A stretch of DNA of 64,000 nucleotides from Candidatus Enterosoma merdigallinarum (GTDB lineage: Bacteria; Bacillota_I; Bacilli_A; RFN20; CAG-288): positions 157,657-221,656 of the forward strand of contig DVNL01000007.1 in the NCBI GenBank assembly GCA_018714385.1, given 5' to 3'. A model generated the notes under the pieces. The model worked only from the letters and a program-made list of their open reading frames with translations, ran no database searches and had not been told where the DNA came from. The translations under genes and the position numbers were made by a program. Shown here piece after piece: positions 49,135-58,279 of the stretch. Every line of letters starts with the position of its first letter. Within the stretch, counting starts at the first letter, position 1.

Positions 49135-50892
49135 ATGATCAAGATAGATGGCGTTATTTTCAAGCAGATGATCATCTCCGGGACGAACAATCTCTACAAC
49201 TCCTATCCCGAGATTGACAACCTGAACGTTTTCCCGGTCCCCGATGGCGACACCGGAACCAACATGAATCTCACGATGCAGTCAGGCGTCAAGGAAGTCT
49301 CCAACAAGAACGATGCCTCGATTGCCCAGGTCGCCAAAGACTTCGCCAGAGGTCTTCTCATGGGCGCCAGAGGAAACTCCGGCGTCATTCTTTCCCAGAT
49401 TTTCCGCGGATTCTCCGAGGGCCTCGAAGGCAAGGGCGAGGTCGATGCCATCGCGCTGGCCAATGCCTTCATGTCCGCAAAGAACGTCGCCTACAAGGCC
49501 GTCATGCGTCCGGTCGAGGGCACGATTCTGACCGTCATCCGCGAGGCGAGCCAGGCTCTTTATGACAAGGCGGAGAAGAACATGCCGATCGATGAGTGCA
49601 TGGACCTTCTTTTGGACGAAGCCAGAAAGTCCCTCCAGAGGACGCCGGAGCTTCTCCCCGTCCTGAAGGAAGTCGGGGTCGTCGATTCCGGCGGTGCCGG
49701 TCTTTGCAAGGTCCTCGAGGGATTTGCCAAGGCCCTTCACAACGAGATAGTCGAGAAGAGCATGCCCTCCGTCACGGAGACGGGAAGCTATTCCACGGGC
49801 AAGCCTGCCGCCCCCAAGGAGGATGTCGGAAACGTCCAGTCCAAGTTCGAGCACAAGGAGTTCGGCTATTGCACCCAATTCCTCATGGAGATTCCCGAGA
49901 AGCTTCCAAGGGACAAGAAGGCTTTCAACGAAAAACGCTTCAAGGCTGTTCTCGAAGCGCACGGAAATTCCATCGTCTGCGTCTGCGACGGCAGCCTTGT
50001 GAAGGTCCATATCCATACCCTCAAGCCCGGAAACATCCTCACCTATGCCCAGCAGTTCGGCGAATTCAAGATGATCAAGATCGACAACATGACCGAACAG
50101 CATGAAGAGCTCGTGTTCGAGGACAAGGAGATGAAGGAGGAAGCGGGCGTCCTCGATGATCCCGCCTCTCCCAAGATCGAAGTCACGACTTCCGCTCCCG
50201 ACTTTTCCAAGAAGGAGAGCGAGAGAAAGGAATATGCCCTTATCTCCGTGGCTGTCGGCGAAGGCATCGAGCGCCTCTTCACGGATCTTTCCGTCGACTA
50301 TATCGTCTCCGGCGGACAGACCATGAACCCTTCCACTGCCGACTTTGTCGACGCCATCAAGAAGGTTCATGCCAAGAACGTCTTCATCTTCCCCAACAAC
50401 GGCAACATCCTCATGGCTGCCACCCAGGCAGGAGAACTGATGAAGGAGGAGTGCAACGTCGTCGTCATCCCAACGAAGACCATTCCCGAAGGCCTTGTCG
50501 CCTGCATGGTCTACAATCCCGGCTCCAGCGTCGAGGAGAACGTTGATTCCATGAAGGAGAACATCCTCGCCGTCAAGTCCGGCGAAGTCACCTATGCCAT
50601 CAAGGACACCACCATCGACGGGGTCACCGTCGCCAAGGATCACTTCATGGGCATCACGGGAAAGAAGATCGTCTGCTGCCACAAGCATAAGATCAACACT
50701 TTGATGGACATGCTTCGAAAGATGGTCGATGACGAGAGCCAGATCATCACCATCCTCACCGGACAGGACGTCACCAAGGAAGAGTTCGACACGCTCTCCA
50801 AGAAAGTCAAGGATGCCTATTCCGATTCTTGCGACATCTCCATCGAGGAGGGCAAGCAACCTGTCTATTCCTTCTTCGTCTCCGTTGAATGA
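49135..50892 (+). CDS. fakA: Fatty acid kinase subunit FakA (DAK2 domain)
   Basis: This 585-residue ATP-dependent kinase phosphorylates fatty acids held by a FakB/DegV protein. The N-terminal DhaL/DAK2 domain shows NVFPVPDGDTGTNMNLTM, which binds Mg-ATP, and GARGNSGVILSQIFRGF. The middle part has GYCTQFLMEI, and the C-terminal DegV-like domain has SGGQTMNPSTADF and NNGNILMAA. The DegV protein at 10569-11435 is a likely partner. The product acyl-phosphate feeds phospholipid synthesis. Confidence 0.95.
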   Translation: MIKIDGVIFKQMIISGTNNLYNSYPEIDNLNVFPVPDGDTGTNMNLTMQSGVKEVSNKNDASIAQVAKDFARGLLMGARGNSGVILSQIFRGFSEGLEGKGEVDAIALANAFMSAKNVAYKAVMRPVEGTILTVIREASQALYDKAEKNMPIDECMDLLLDEARKSLQRTPELLPVLKEVGVVDSGGAGLCKVLEGFAKALHNEIVEKSMPSVTETGSYSTGKPAAPKEDVGNVQSKFEHKEFGYCTQFLMEIPEKLPRDKKAFNEKRFKAVLEAHGNSIVCVCDGSLVKVHIHTLKPGNILTYAQQFGEFKMIKIDNMTEQHEELVFEDKEMKEEAGVLDDPASPKIEVTTSAPDFSKKESERKEYALISVAVGEGIERLFTDLSVDYIVSGGQTMNPSTADFVDAIKKVHAKNVFIFPNNGNILMAATQAGELMKEECNVVVIPTKTIPEGLVACMVYNPGSSVEENVDSMKENILAVKSGEVTYAIKDTTIDGVTVAKDHFMGITGKKIVCCHKHKINTLMDMLRKMVDDESQIITILTGQDVTKEEFDTLSKKVKDAYSDSCDISIEEGKQPVYSFFVSVE

Positions 50893-50901
50893 CATCATTC
50901 G

Positions 50902-50924
50902 GCCGCTCGCAAGGGCGGCTTTTT
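50902..50924 (+). terminator. Intrinsic terminator after fakA
   Basis: GCCGCTC gcaa GGGCGGC (one wobble pair) and TTTTT. Confidence 0.85.
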
Positions 50925-50935
50925 CTGTGCCTTGC

Positions 50936-50950
50936 TTGGAATCGCTTTCA
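50936..50950. promoter_or_regulatory. cre-like site upstream of the MarR-ABC operon
   Basis: TTGGAATCGCTTTCA fits the CcpA consensus fully and differs from the site at 42499 in only two positions (1 and 7). It lies just upstream of the -35 region. Confidence 0.5.
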
Positions 50951-50971
50951 CGATAGAGGGTTCTTCTTTTA

Positions 50972-51019
50972 TCTCACAGGGTGCTATAATGTCTTCACGT
51001 GAAACCTCACGCTGTGAGA
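50972..51019 (+). promoter_or_regulatory. Promoter and nested operator of the MarR operon
   Basis: The extended -10 TGCTATAAT (50982-50990) lies between TCTCACAG (50972-50979) and CTGTGAGA (51012-51019). A central TTCACGTGAA palindrome (50994-51003) covers the predicted transcription start, and CTCAC-gct-GTGAG follows. This is a good autoregulatory site for the MarR protein. Confidence 0.65.
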
Positions 51020-51028
51020 CAAAGAACC

Positions 51029-51502
51029 ATGGAAAAAGAAAAGATTCTGCAGTATGCCCGTGCTTTCCTCGACCTCATCGGAAAGACGGCGCGCTTGCCT
51101 GACGACAGGCAGAACCTCGGGTATGGAAGAGGGCAGAGGATGATTCTCTTCTACCTTTCCAACCATCCTGACGGTGTGCCTTCCGGCGAGCTTTCCTCCT
51201 CCCTCCATGTCGGGACGGGAAGGATCGGAAACGCCCTCAAGGAATTGGAGAAAAAAGGCTACATCCTGAGAAAGACCGATGCGGCGGACAGGCGCAAGGT
51301 CCTCGTCTTTCTGACGGGAAAGGGCATCGCCTACACCGAAGAGAGACGCCAGGAGCTCCTCCGCAACATCGAGCATGGCATCCAGGCCGTCGGAGAAGAA
51401 CGCTTCCAGGCCTTTCTTGAGACTTGGGCACAGCTCGCTTCTGCCGCCCAGGAGGAAAACGCCGGAAAGGAGGAAACATGTTCAAGCTCTACACGCGACT
51501 GA
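51029..51502 (+). CDS. MarR-family transcriptional regulator
   Basis: This 157-residue winged-helix protein has MILFYLSNHPDGVPSGEL, HVGTGRIGNALKELEKKGYI and LRKTDAADRRKVLVFLT, the MarR DNA-binding core with its wing. It overlaps the first exporter gene by 25 bases, so it probably represses its own operon in response to a toxic ligand. An in-frame GTG at 50999 would add ten residues and would fit a leaderless mRNA; the choice is open. Confidence 0.9.
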   Translation: MEKEKILQYARAFLDLIGKTARLPDDRQNLGYGRGQRMILFYLSNHPDGVPSGELSSSLHVGTGRIGNALKELEKKGYILRKTDAADRRKVLVFLTGKGIAYTEERRQELLRNIEHGIQAVGEERFQAFLETWAQLASAAQEENAGKEETCSSSTRD

Positions 51503-53433
51503 GAAAAAGGGATTGGGCCCTGGTCGCCATCATCGTCGGCCTGACCGTCCTTCAGGTCTGGTGCACCATGCTGATGGTCGATTACATCAGCGACATCATC
51601 CTTTCCATTACTTATCTTAACTATCACAACAATCTGTCGGCTTTCCTCTCTGTCTTTGAGGGGATAGCTCTTCCGGAGGGAGGGAATGTTCTTGCTGGTC
51701 TCGTCTCCCTGATTTCCGGTTACGGGACAGCAGAAGGCGGGATAGACTGGTCGGGACTTCTTTCTGATCCGGGCTATAATGCTTTCCTCGGCTTTTTGGA
51801 TCCTGCCGCCCGGGCGCCTTTCGATGGCATCGCCTCGGCTTCCACTGGCCAGATCTGGTTCAACGGCGGAATGATGGTCCTCGTCGCCTTGGGCCTGGCG
51901 GCTTGCCAGATCGTCATCGAAGTCCTGGCTTCCTATATCACTTCCCACTTTGCGACCGACATCCGCAGCGACGTGAACGGCAAGATTTCGTCTTTCTCCC
52001 TCGCCGAGATCAACAAGTTCTCGACGGCTTCTCTCATCACGAGAACGACAAACGACATCCAGCAAGTCTCCATGTGCACCCTCATGATGCTCCGGATGGT
52101 CTTCGCCGCTCCTGTGACGGCCATCTGGGCCATCTGCAAGATCCAGGAAGTCTCCTATCAGCTCACTTTGGCGACGGGGATCGCGATCGTCCTTCTTGTC
52201 ATCTGTCTCGTCTTGATCATGGGGGCCGTCCTTCCGCAGTTCAAGATCATGCAGAAGCGCATCGACAAGATCAATTCCCTGACTCAAGAGACCTTGACCG
52301 GCATCCGCGTCGTCCGGGCTTTCAATGCCGAGGACTATCAGGAACAGAAGTTCCAGAAGGCCAACGGCAACCTCACCAAGAGCCAGCTTTTCACCGGCCG
52401 CATGCTCTCCCTCATGTCCCCGGTCATGATGATCATCATGAACGGCCTTACCCTCTCTATCTATTGGATCGGTGCGACTTTGATGCAAAACGGTTCGACG
52501 ACTTTGAACTATGCCAGCGTCTCCGCTTTCTCTTCCTTGGCGACACAGATCGTCATGGCCTTCATGATGCTTTTGATGATGTTTATCCTCTGGCCCAGGG
52601 CGAGCGTCTCCGCCAAGCGTATCAACGAGGTTTTGCAGACGCAGAACTCGATTCTCGATCCCGAGAACGAAAAGAAGACGACGGAAGTCGGGACGGTGGA
52701 ATTCAAGGATGTCTCCTTCCGCTATCCCGATGCGGAGGCGGACATCCTCGAGCATATTTCTTTCCGTGCGAACAAGGGGGACACCGTCGCCTTTATCGGC
52801 TCGACGGGCTCGGGGAAGTCCACCCTCGTCAATCTTGTGACCCGTCTTTACGATTGCACGGAAGGCGAAGTCCTCGTCGATGGGGTCAATGTGAAAGAAT
52901 TGAGGCAGAAGACCTTGCGAAGCAAGATCGGCTTCGTGCCCCAGAAGGGCGTCCTGTTCTCTGGGACTGTCTTTTCCAACATCGGCTTCGGAAGGGAGTC
53001 CCTCACGAAGGAACAATGCGACAGGGCATTGAGGATCGCTTGCGCCGATGAGTTCGTCGCGAAGATGGAAGGCGGTCAAGAGGCGCCTATCGCCCAGGGC
53101 GGAACAAACGTGTCCGGCGGACAGAGGCAGAGACTTTGCATCGCAAGGGCCATCGCCATCGAGCCGGAAATCTTTGTCTTCGACGATTCCTTCTCCGCGC
53201 TCGACTTCAAGACGGACAGGATGGTCCGCGACAATCTTGCCCGGGAAGAAAAGGAGGCGACGAAACTCATCGTCGCCCAGAGGATCGGGACCATCATGGA
53301 TGCCGACCTCATCCTTGTCCTCCAGGAAGGAAAGGTGGTCGGCCAAGGAAGGCACAAGGAGCTTCTTCAGACGTGTCCTGTCTATCGCGACATCGCCTTG
53401 AGCCAGCTCAGCAAGGAGGAACTCGGCATATGA
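51478..53433 (+). CDS. Heterodimeric ABC exporter, subunit with degenerate ATP site
   Basis: This 651-residue half-transporter has six membrane helices and a C-terminal ATPase. Walker A is GSTGSGKST and the signature VSGGQRQRL is normal. After Walker B the catalytic Glu is Asp (FVFDDSFSALD), and the switch His is Gln (IVAQRIGTI). This is the non-hydrolysing partner pattern of LmrC/BmrC-type exporters. A roughly 100-residue extracellular insertion after the first helix is longer than usual. It pairs with the next gene (ATGA overlap). Function: drug or lipid export. Start ATG with AAAGGAGGAAAC. Confidence 0.95.
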   Translation: MFKLYTRLRKRDWALVAIIVGLTVLQVWCTMLMVDYISDIILSITYLNYHNNLSAFLSVFEGIALPEGGNVLAGLVSLISGYGTAEGGIDWSGLLSDPGYNAFLGFLDPAARAPFDGIASASTGQIWFNGGMMVLVALGLAACQIVIEVLASYITSHFATDIRSDVNGKISSFSLAEINKFSTASLITRTTNDIQQVSMCTLMMLRMVFAAPVTAIWAICKIQEVSYQLTLATGIAIVLLVICLVLIMGAVLPQFKIMQKRIDKINSLTQETLTGIRVVRAFNAEDYQEQKFQKANGNLTKSQLFTGRMLSLMSPVMMIIMNGLTLSIYWIGATLMQNGSTTLNYASVSAFSSLATQIVMAFMMLLMMFILWPRASVSAKRINEVLQTQNSILDPENEKKTTEVGTVEFKDVSFRYPDAEADILEHISFRANKGDTVAFIGSTGSGKSTLVNLVTRLYDCTEGEVLVDGVNVKELRQKTLRSKIGFVPQKGVLFSGTVFSNIGFGRESLTKEQCDRALRIACADEFVAKMEGGQEAPIAQGGTNVSGGQRQRLCIARAIAIEPEIFVFDDSFSALDFKTDRMVRDNLAREEKEATKLIVAQRIGTIMDADLILVLQEGKVVGQGRHKELLQTCPVYRDIALSQLSKEELGI

Positions 53434-55241
53434 GACGCGGCATGCAGCAAGGGCCGGCAATCCGGCTCGAGAAAGGGGAGGCTTTTTCCTCCCTCAAGAA
53501 ACTCGGAAAGAGCGCCAACAAGTTCCTCATCGCCATCGGCATCGCCGCCCTCCTTCTGGTCGTCGGCGTCGTCCTGCAGATTCTGGCGCCGAGCTATCTT
53601 TCCGACTTCACCAACGAGATCGCCGACAACTATCTTTCCAGGACGATCGATATGGAAAGGCTCCTGCACATCGGCATCATCCTCATCGTTTTCTATTTTG
53701 TCGTCGCCTTGACGACCTACGGCTCCAGCTTCATTCTCACGACCGCCTCCCAGCTCTATGCCATGCGCCTGAGGCAGGATATCGCCGGCAAGATCAACCG
53801 AATACCGCTCTCCTATTTCGACAGCCACCCCTTCGGCGACATCCTTTCGACGCTGACAAACGACGTCGACCAGATCGGCCAATCCCTCCAGCAATCCGTC
53901 GGCATGATCGTCCAGTCGCTGTTCATGCTCATCGGCGTCTTGATCGCCATGTTCTGCACTTCCTGGCAGATGGCGTTGACGGCCTTGATTTCCCTTCCCT
54001 TCATGATCGTCTTCGTCATCATCGTTACCAAGTTCGCCATGCCTCAGTTCAAGAACAGGCAGGACAGCCTTGCCGACGTCAATGCCGTCGTCGAGGAGAC
54101 CTACAATGGACAGCTTATCGTCAAGTGCTTCAATGCCCAAAGCAAGGTCGATGCCCTTTTCGAGAAGAGCAACGGACATCTCCGCTCCGCCATGTTCAAG
54201 GCCCAATGCTTCGGCGGTCTCTTCCAGCCCCTCATGTCCTTCATCTCCTACTTCGCCTATGCGGCCGTCTATCTTGTCGGCGGCCTTCTCATGGATGCCG
54301 ATGCGGGAGTCACCTTCGGGACGATAACGGCCTTCACCGTCTACGTTTCGCTCTTCCAGTCGCCACTTAGCCAGATCGCCCAGGCGATGAACACCGTCCA
54401 GATGGCGGCGGCCTCCTCCAAGCGTGTCTTCGACTTCCTGGACCAGGAAGAGTTGGCATCGGAAGAGGGAAAGAAGCCGGTCTTCCTCAAAGAAGACGGC
54501 ATCGAGCATGTCCGTGGCGAGGTGGAGTTCCGTAACGTCTGCTTCTCCTATGACGACAGCCGTGAGATCATCCATGACTTTTCCGCCAAGGTCGAACCCG
54601 GCATGAAGGTCGCCATCGTCGGACCGACGGGTGCCGGAAAGACGACCATGGTCAACTTGCTCATGCGGTTTTACGAGGTCGACAAGGGGGAGATTCTCAT
54701 CGATGGCGTCTCCACCAAGGATATGACCCGGAAAGAGATCCACGACATATTCGGGATGGTCCTTCAGGATACATGGATGTTCGAAGGGACCGTCCGCGAA
54801 AACCTCGTCTACAATACGCCGAACGTCACGGACGAGAGAGTTCTTAAGGCCGTCCATGAGGCCTCCATGGGCCACTATGTCAAGACATTGCCCGGTGGAT
54901 TGGACTATGTTTTCGAAGATTCCGCCACGATCGCAAGCGGTCAGAAGCAGCTCTTCACCATCGCCAGGGCGATGATAAAAGATGCCCCGCTTCTCATCCT
55001 GGACGAGGCGACATCCAACGTCGACACCAGGACAGAAGAAAAAATCCAAGAAGCTATGGACAAGCTGACGGAAGGAAGGACATCCTTTGTTATTGCCCAT
55101 CGATTGAGTACTATCCGCAACGCCGACCTCATCCTCGTCATGAAGGATGGAAATATCGTCGAACAAGGGACGCACGAGAGCCTGATGGCAGAAAACGGCT
55201 TCTATGCCTCGCTCTACAATTCTCAATTTGCTTTCGAATGA
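53430..55241 (+). CDS. Heterodimeric ABC exporter, subunit with catalytic ATP site
   Basis: This 603-residue half-transporter has six helices and an ATPase with Walker A GPTGAGKTT, catalytic Walker B LLILDEATSNVD and switch His in VIAHRLSTI. Its signature is degenerate, TIASGQKQLF instead of LSGGQ. That complements the partner, whose signature is normal and whose catalytic Glu and His are lost, so one full ATP site forms across the dimer. This is the LmrD/BmrD pattern. The start ATG at 53430 overlaps the previous stop; longer in-frame readings lie inside the partner gene. Confidence 0.96.
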   Translation: MRRGMQQGPAIRLEKGEAFSSLKKLGKSANKFLIAIGIAALLLVVGVVLQILAPSYLSDFTNEIADNYLSRTIDMERLLHIGIILIVFYFVVALTTYGSSFILTTASQLYAMRLRQDIAGKINRIPLSYFDSHPFGDILSTLTNDVDQIGQSLQQSVGMIVQSLFMLIGVLIAMFCTSWQMALTALISLPFMIVFVIIVTKFAMPQFKNRQDSLADVNAVVEETYNGQLIVKCFNAQSKVDALFEKSNGHLRSAMFKAQCFGGLFQPLMSFISYFAYAAVYLVGGLLMDADAGVTFGTITAFTVYVSLFQSPLSQIAQAMNTVQMAAASSKRVFDFLDQEELASEEGKKPVFLKEDGIEHVRGEVEFRNVCFSYDDSREIIHDFSAKVEPGMKVAIVGPTGAGKTTMVNLLMRFYEVDKGEILIDGVSTKDMTRKEIHDIFGMVLQDTWMFEGTVRENLVYNTPNVTDERVLKAVHEASMGHYVKTLPGGLDYVFEDSATIASGQKQLFTIARAMIKDAPLLILDEATSNVDTRTEEKIQEAMDKLTEGRTSFVIAHRLSTIRNADLILVMKDGNIVEQGTHESLMAENGFYASLYNSQFAFE

Positions 55242-55250
55242 TTGTTCACG

Positions 55251-55273
55251 GGCTGGGACTTCCGGCCCTTTTC
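55251..55273 (+). terminator. Intrinsic terminator after the ABC exporter
   Basis: GGGCTGG gactt CCGGCCC (one wobble pair) and TTTT. Confidence 0.75.
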
Positions 55274-55307
55274 TGTCGTCGACCCGATAGAAATCCGCGT
55301 TTTCTTC

Positions 55308-55316
55308 TGCTATGAT
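55308..55316 (+). promoter_or_regulatory. Extended -10 of the RNase lipoprotein gene, leaderless geometry
   Basis: TGCTATGAT ends ten bases before the ATG at 55327. Confidence 0.6.
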
Positions 55317-55326
55317 TGACACGCAA

Positions 55327-56331
55327 ATGAAAAACAAGAAATATTCGCTATCCGCCGTTTTCCTCCTCTCTCTCCTGACGCTTTTCTCCTGCGTCGGAGA
55401 ATCTTCTTCCCTTCCGTCCTCCCCGACTTCCCAGACCTCCCAATCCTCTTCCCCTGCCCCGTCTTCGCCTTCGACATCGACCTATCCTCCATTTTCCTAT
55501 CCCGATAGCGTCACCATCGACGAGGATCCCTATGCGGACATTCTGACGGAGGCGGATCGGGAAGCCTTCTACGAAGACTATGAACCGGCCTCCTGCTACA
55601 TGGACAGCTACTATCGCAGTCTCCATCATCTGATGAGCGGCGAAATCGCCGACCAGGACCAGGAACCCACCCTCTCCGAATACCAGCCCATGGAGGATTC
55701 CCTTTTCGTCCGGAACTCCTCTTCCTATTATTCCGAGGACGGGAACGCCTATTATGTCCAGGATGCCCACGGCAGTTTCGCCTATGCCGTCTATCGTGGC
55801 GGAGCCTACATCACTCTGGAGGAAGTGGCAGCCTACGTCTATGCCTTCCATGATGTCCCGGCCAACTACGACGCCGGGAAGAACCGGAAGCCGAAGGACT
55901 CCCCGTGGGGGATCTATCTCCGCGTGAACAACTCCCGTTTCTCCGGCGACACTTCGCGCTATCCCTACGAGCCCGAGCTTCCCGACATTCTTTCGGGCGA
56001 CCTGGTCTATTATGAAATCGATATCGGAACCACGGGAACCGATTGCGATCCCAGCTATGCCGTCAGGCCGTACAACGATGGCGAGAGGATCACCCGCGGC
56101 GCCGCCAGGATCGTCTATACCCGTTCCAAACGCGGAAACGAAGAGATCGAGGATCCTGACGAAGGCTATGTCTTCTACACCTACAACCATTACAACGACT
56201 TCCAGGAATGGCTCAACTACGAAGGCGGATGGGGTGAGATGTTTGGAAACATCACAGGCGGAGGTGAGCTCTCCTCCAAGCACGATTACAATCCGACTCC
56301 CTATGTCGAGACGGCGAGAGAAGACTTCTAG
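55327..56331 (+). CDS. Barnase-family ribonuclease lipoprotein
   Basis: This 334-residue protein has a lipoprotein signal (LTLFS-Cys22), a Ser/Pro linker to about 60, and an acidic spacer. The C-terminal part aligns with the microbial RNase (barnase/N1) family. ITLEEVAAYVYAFHDVPANY matches the N-terminal helix, YYEIDIG carries Glu230 (barnase Glu73), TRGAARIVYTR carries Arg257 and Arg261 (Arg83, Arg87), and YTYNHYNDFQEW carries His288 (His102). All four catalytic positions are kept. Insertions lie before the first Arg and before the His strand. It should cut RNA outside the cell; no barstar gene is next to it. Confidence 0.8.
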   Translation: MKNKKYSLSAVFLLSLLTLFSCVGESSSLPSSPTSQTSQSSSPAPSSPSTSTYPPFSYPDSVTIDEDPYADILTEADREAFYEDYEPASCYMDSYYRSLHHLMSGEIADQDQEPTLSEYQPMEDSLFVRNSSSYYSEDGNAYYVQDAHGSFAYAVYRGGAYITLEEVAAYVYAFHDVPANYDAGKNRKPKDSPWGIYLRVNNSRFSGDTSRYPYEPELPDILSGDLVYYEIDIGTTGTDCDPSYAVRPYNDGERITRGAARIVYTRSKRGNEEIEDPDEGYVFYTYNHYNDFQEWLNYEGGWGEMFGNITGGGELSSKHDYNPTPYVETAREDF

Positions 56332-56337
56332 ACATGA

Positions 56338-56363
56338 AAAAAGGCGGGATGGACCGCCTTTTT
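56338..56363. terminator. Bidirectional terminator
   Basis: AAAAAGGCGG gatgga CCGCCTTTTT, between convergent genes. Confidence 0.92.
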
Positions 56364-56379
56364 CTTTGACCGTTTTCGA

Positions 56380-58278
56380 TTAATCGACGCTCTTGAGAGA
56401 GGTGGACATGTCCACCTTCAAGATCTTTCTCAGGAGGAGGGCATCCGTCAACAGGATGAAGGCGAGGACAAGGGCGATTGTGAGGAAGTAGGTTCCGACC
56501 AGGATGCTGGCCACGCTCCCGAAGTCGAGAAGAAGAAGGACGATGTACATGATCAAGACGCCGACGGGAAGACCGACAAGAAGGCCGAGTCCGGCCATGA
56601 TCATGATTTCCCGGTAGATATACATGACGACTTCCTTGTTGTGGTAGCCAAGGACCATCAAAGTCGCGATTTCCCTCTTTCTCTCGCCGATGTTGAGGTT
56701 CGTCAGGTTGTAGACGACGAAAATGGACAGGAACAGGGCAAAGACGATGATGATGATGGCGATCGGGACGATGGTATCCGAAAGGCCCGGATAATCCAGC
56801 GGCGGCAAGGAATTGGCGACGTCGATGATGGCAAAGCCGCAGAAGACCAAGGCCGTGCTGCCGGCGACGGAAAGGACCGTCATGATGAGGTTTTTCTTGT
56901 AGCGGCAGAGATTCCGGATCGTGGACTTGTAGCGGAAGGGAAGAATTTTCCAGAGGGGAATCCTTTCGAAAAGTATCTTTTTCCCGGCTTTCGGAGCGAG
57001 AGGCTGAAGGAGCTCGGCGGGGGAGGATTTCAGGAATTTCCTCACGACGCGATATGTCACAAGGAGGACGATGAGGATCATGAGGATGCCACAGACGAGA
57101 CCGAATGCGGGATTCATAAGGTTTGCCATCTCGGGACAGAAGAAGGTCGTCTCGAATGCCGGGTAGATGGCGAGAGGCAAGGAATAGACGCCGACGATCG
57201 TTCCGACGACAAGAGAGATGACACCGCATATCAGGGAGAGAAGGAGGTATTTCAGTTTGATCTTGGAATCCGGCACGCCGAGGGAGCGATAGCAGCCGAT
57301 GATGTTTCTTTCCTCTTCGACCATTCGGGTCATCGTCGTGGAGACGACAAGAGCGGAGACGGCGATGAAGAAGATGGGGAAGAGAAGGGCGATGATGTCG
57401 ATTTTGCCTGTGTAGTTTACGATGTAGGCATAAGACATGTTCTCCTCGAGGGTCAGATAGTGGATCTCGCCGTATTTGTCCCCCAGGACTGACGCGATGG
57501 ATTCCTGGCATTCCTTGACGAAGTCGTTATAGCCATCGGTGAAGTAGCTATATTCGCTGCTGCCGCGAAGTGTCACATAAAGATCCGTGGTCGGAAAGGA
57601 GACATCCAACGTGACGCCGGGGATGATTTCCACGGTCATCACGAAATCTTGGCTACGCATATAGATGATCTGCTTGATTTCTTCGAGATTGATGAGGTCA
57701 AGCTCTTCATAGCGTGAAAAGTTGAGGGGGTTGGCAACGATCCCCACCACAGTTTTGGTGCCGAAAACATCTCCCAAATCAATTGTATCGCCAACGGAAT
57801 ATTGAACCATATCCAAACGTGCACGCTCGACAACAACTTCATTTGATTTGACAGGCATTCTTCCTTCAACGATTGAAATCGGTGCAATAGTCATACCATC
57901 CGGGATGCCATAGAAACGCGTCAAAGGCATATCCTCTGGGAAGCCCATGTCATAATCCATGGATTCGAACACGGAAGAGTCAAGCATCGTCAGACCTTCT
58001 GCGGATGTCGCGATTCGGGACTGAAGCAGATCATCGACGATATCGAGGATTCCATCGCCATCCTCGTCCTGGAATCCGGTATCCGAAGAAGACTTCAGGA
58101 TGAGATCCGGTGCGTTTTCCCTTCGCAGCTCGTTTCCAAAGGAGGTCTGGATCATCGGAGAGATTGTCCCGAGGCCGGAAACGAATGCGATGCCAAGAAG
58201 CATGATGACGACGATGGAGAAGAGCTTGGATATGTTCGTCCGGATGCTTCGCGTGATGGTCAAGAAATAGGAATGCAT
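56380..58278 (-). CDS. FtsX/MacB-type ABC permease with an EF-hand-like loop
   Basis: This 632-residue membrane protein has one N-terminal helix, a large extracytoplasmic domain (about 45-295), then three helices, a cytoplasmic stretch, and a second set of four helices ending near the C-terminus. GERKREIATLMVLGYHNKEV is the classic FtsX-domain motif. The extracellular part contains DEDGDGILDIVDD (about 72-84), an acidic loop like those that bind calcium. It works with the ATPase one base upstream in the transcript. Possible roles: export of peptides or lipoproteins, or sensing of cell-wall antibiotics. Confidence 0.9.
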   Translation of the reverse strand: MHSYFLTITRSIRTNISKLFSIVVIMLLGIAFVSGLGTISPMIQTSFGNELRRENAPDLILKSSSDTGFQDEDGDGILDIVDDLLQSRIATSAEGLTMLDSSVFESMDYDMGFPEDMPLTRFYGIPDGMTIAPISIVEGRMPVKSNEVVVERARLDMVQYSVGDTIDLGDVFGTKTVVGIVANPLNFSRYEELDLINLEEIKQIIYMRSQDFVMTVEIIPGVTLDVSFPTTDLYVTLRGSSEYSYFTDGYNDFVKECQESIASVLGDKYGEIHYLTLEENMSYAYIVNYTGKIDIIALLFPIFFIAVSALVVSTTMTRMVEEERNIIGCYRSLGVPDSKIKLKYLLLSLICGVISLVVGTIVGVYSLPLAIYPAFETTFFCPEMANLMNPAFGLVCGILMILIVLLVTYRVVRKFLKSSPAELLQPLAPKAGKKILFERIPLWKILPFRYKSTIRNLCRYKKNLIMTVLSVAGSTALVFCGFAIIDVANSLPPLDYPGLSDTIVPIAIIIIVFALFLSIFVVYNLTNLNIGERKREIATLMVLGYHNKEVVMYIYREIMIMAGLGLLVGLPVGVLIMYIVLLLLDFGSVASILVGTYFLTIALVLAFILLTDALLLRKILKVDMSTSLKSVD

Positions 58279-58279
58279 C

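Noticed and set aside
53136..53429. Upstream extension of the second ABC exporter subunit
   Set aside because: It lies out of frame inside the first subunit's ATPase domain; the ATGA overlap at 53430 is a normal coupled start.
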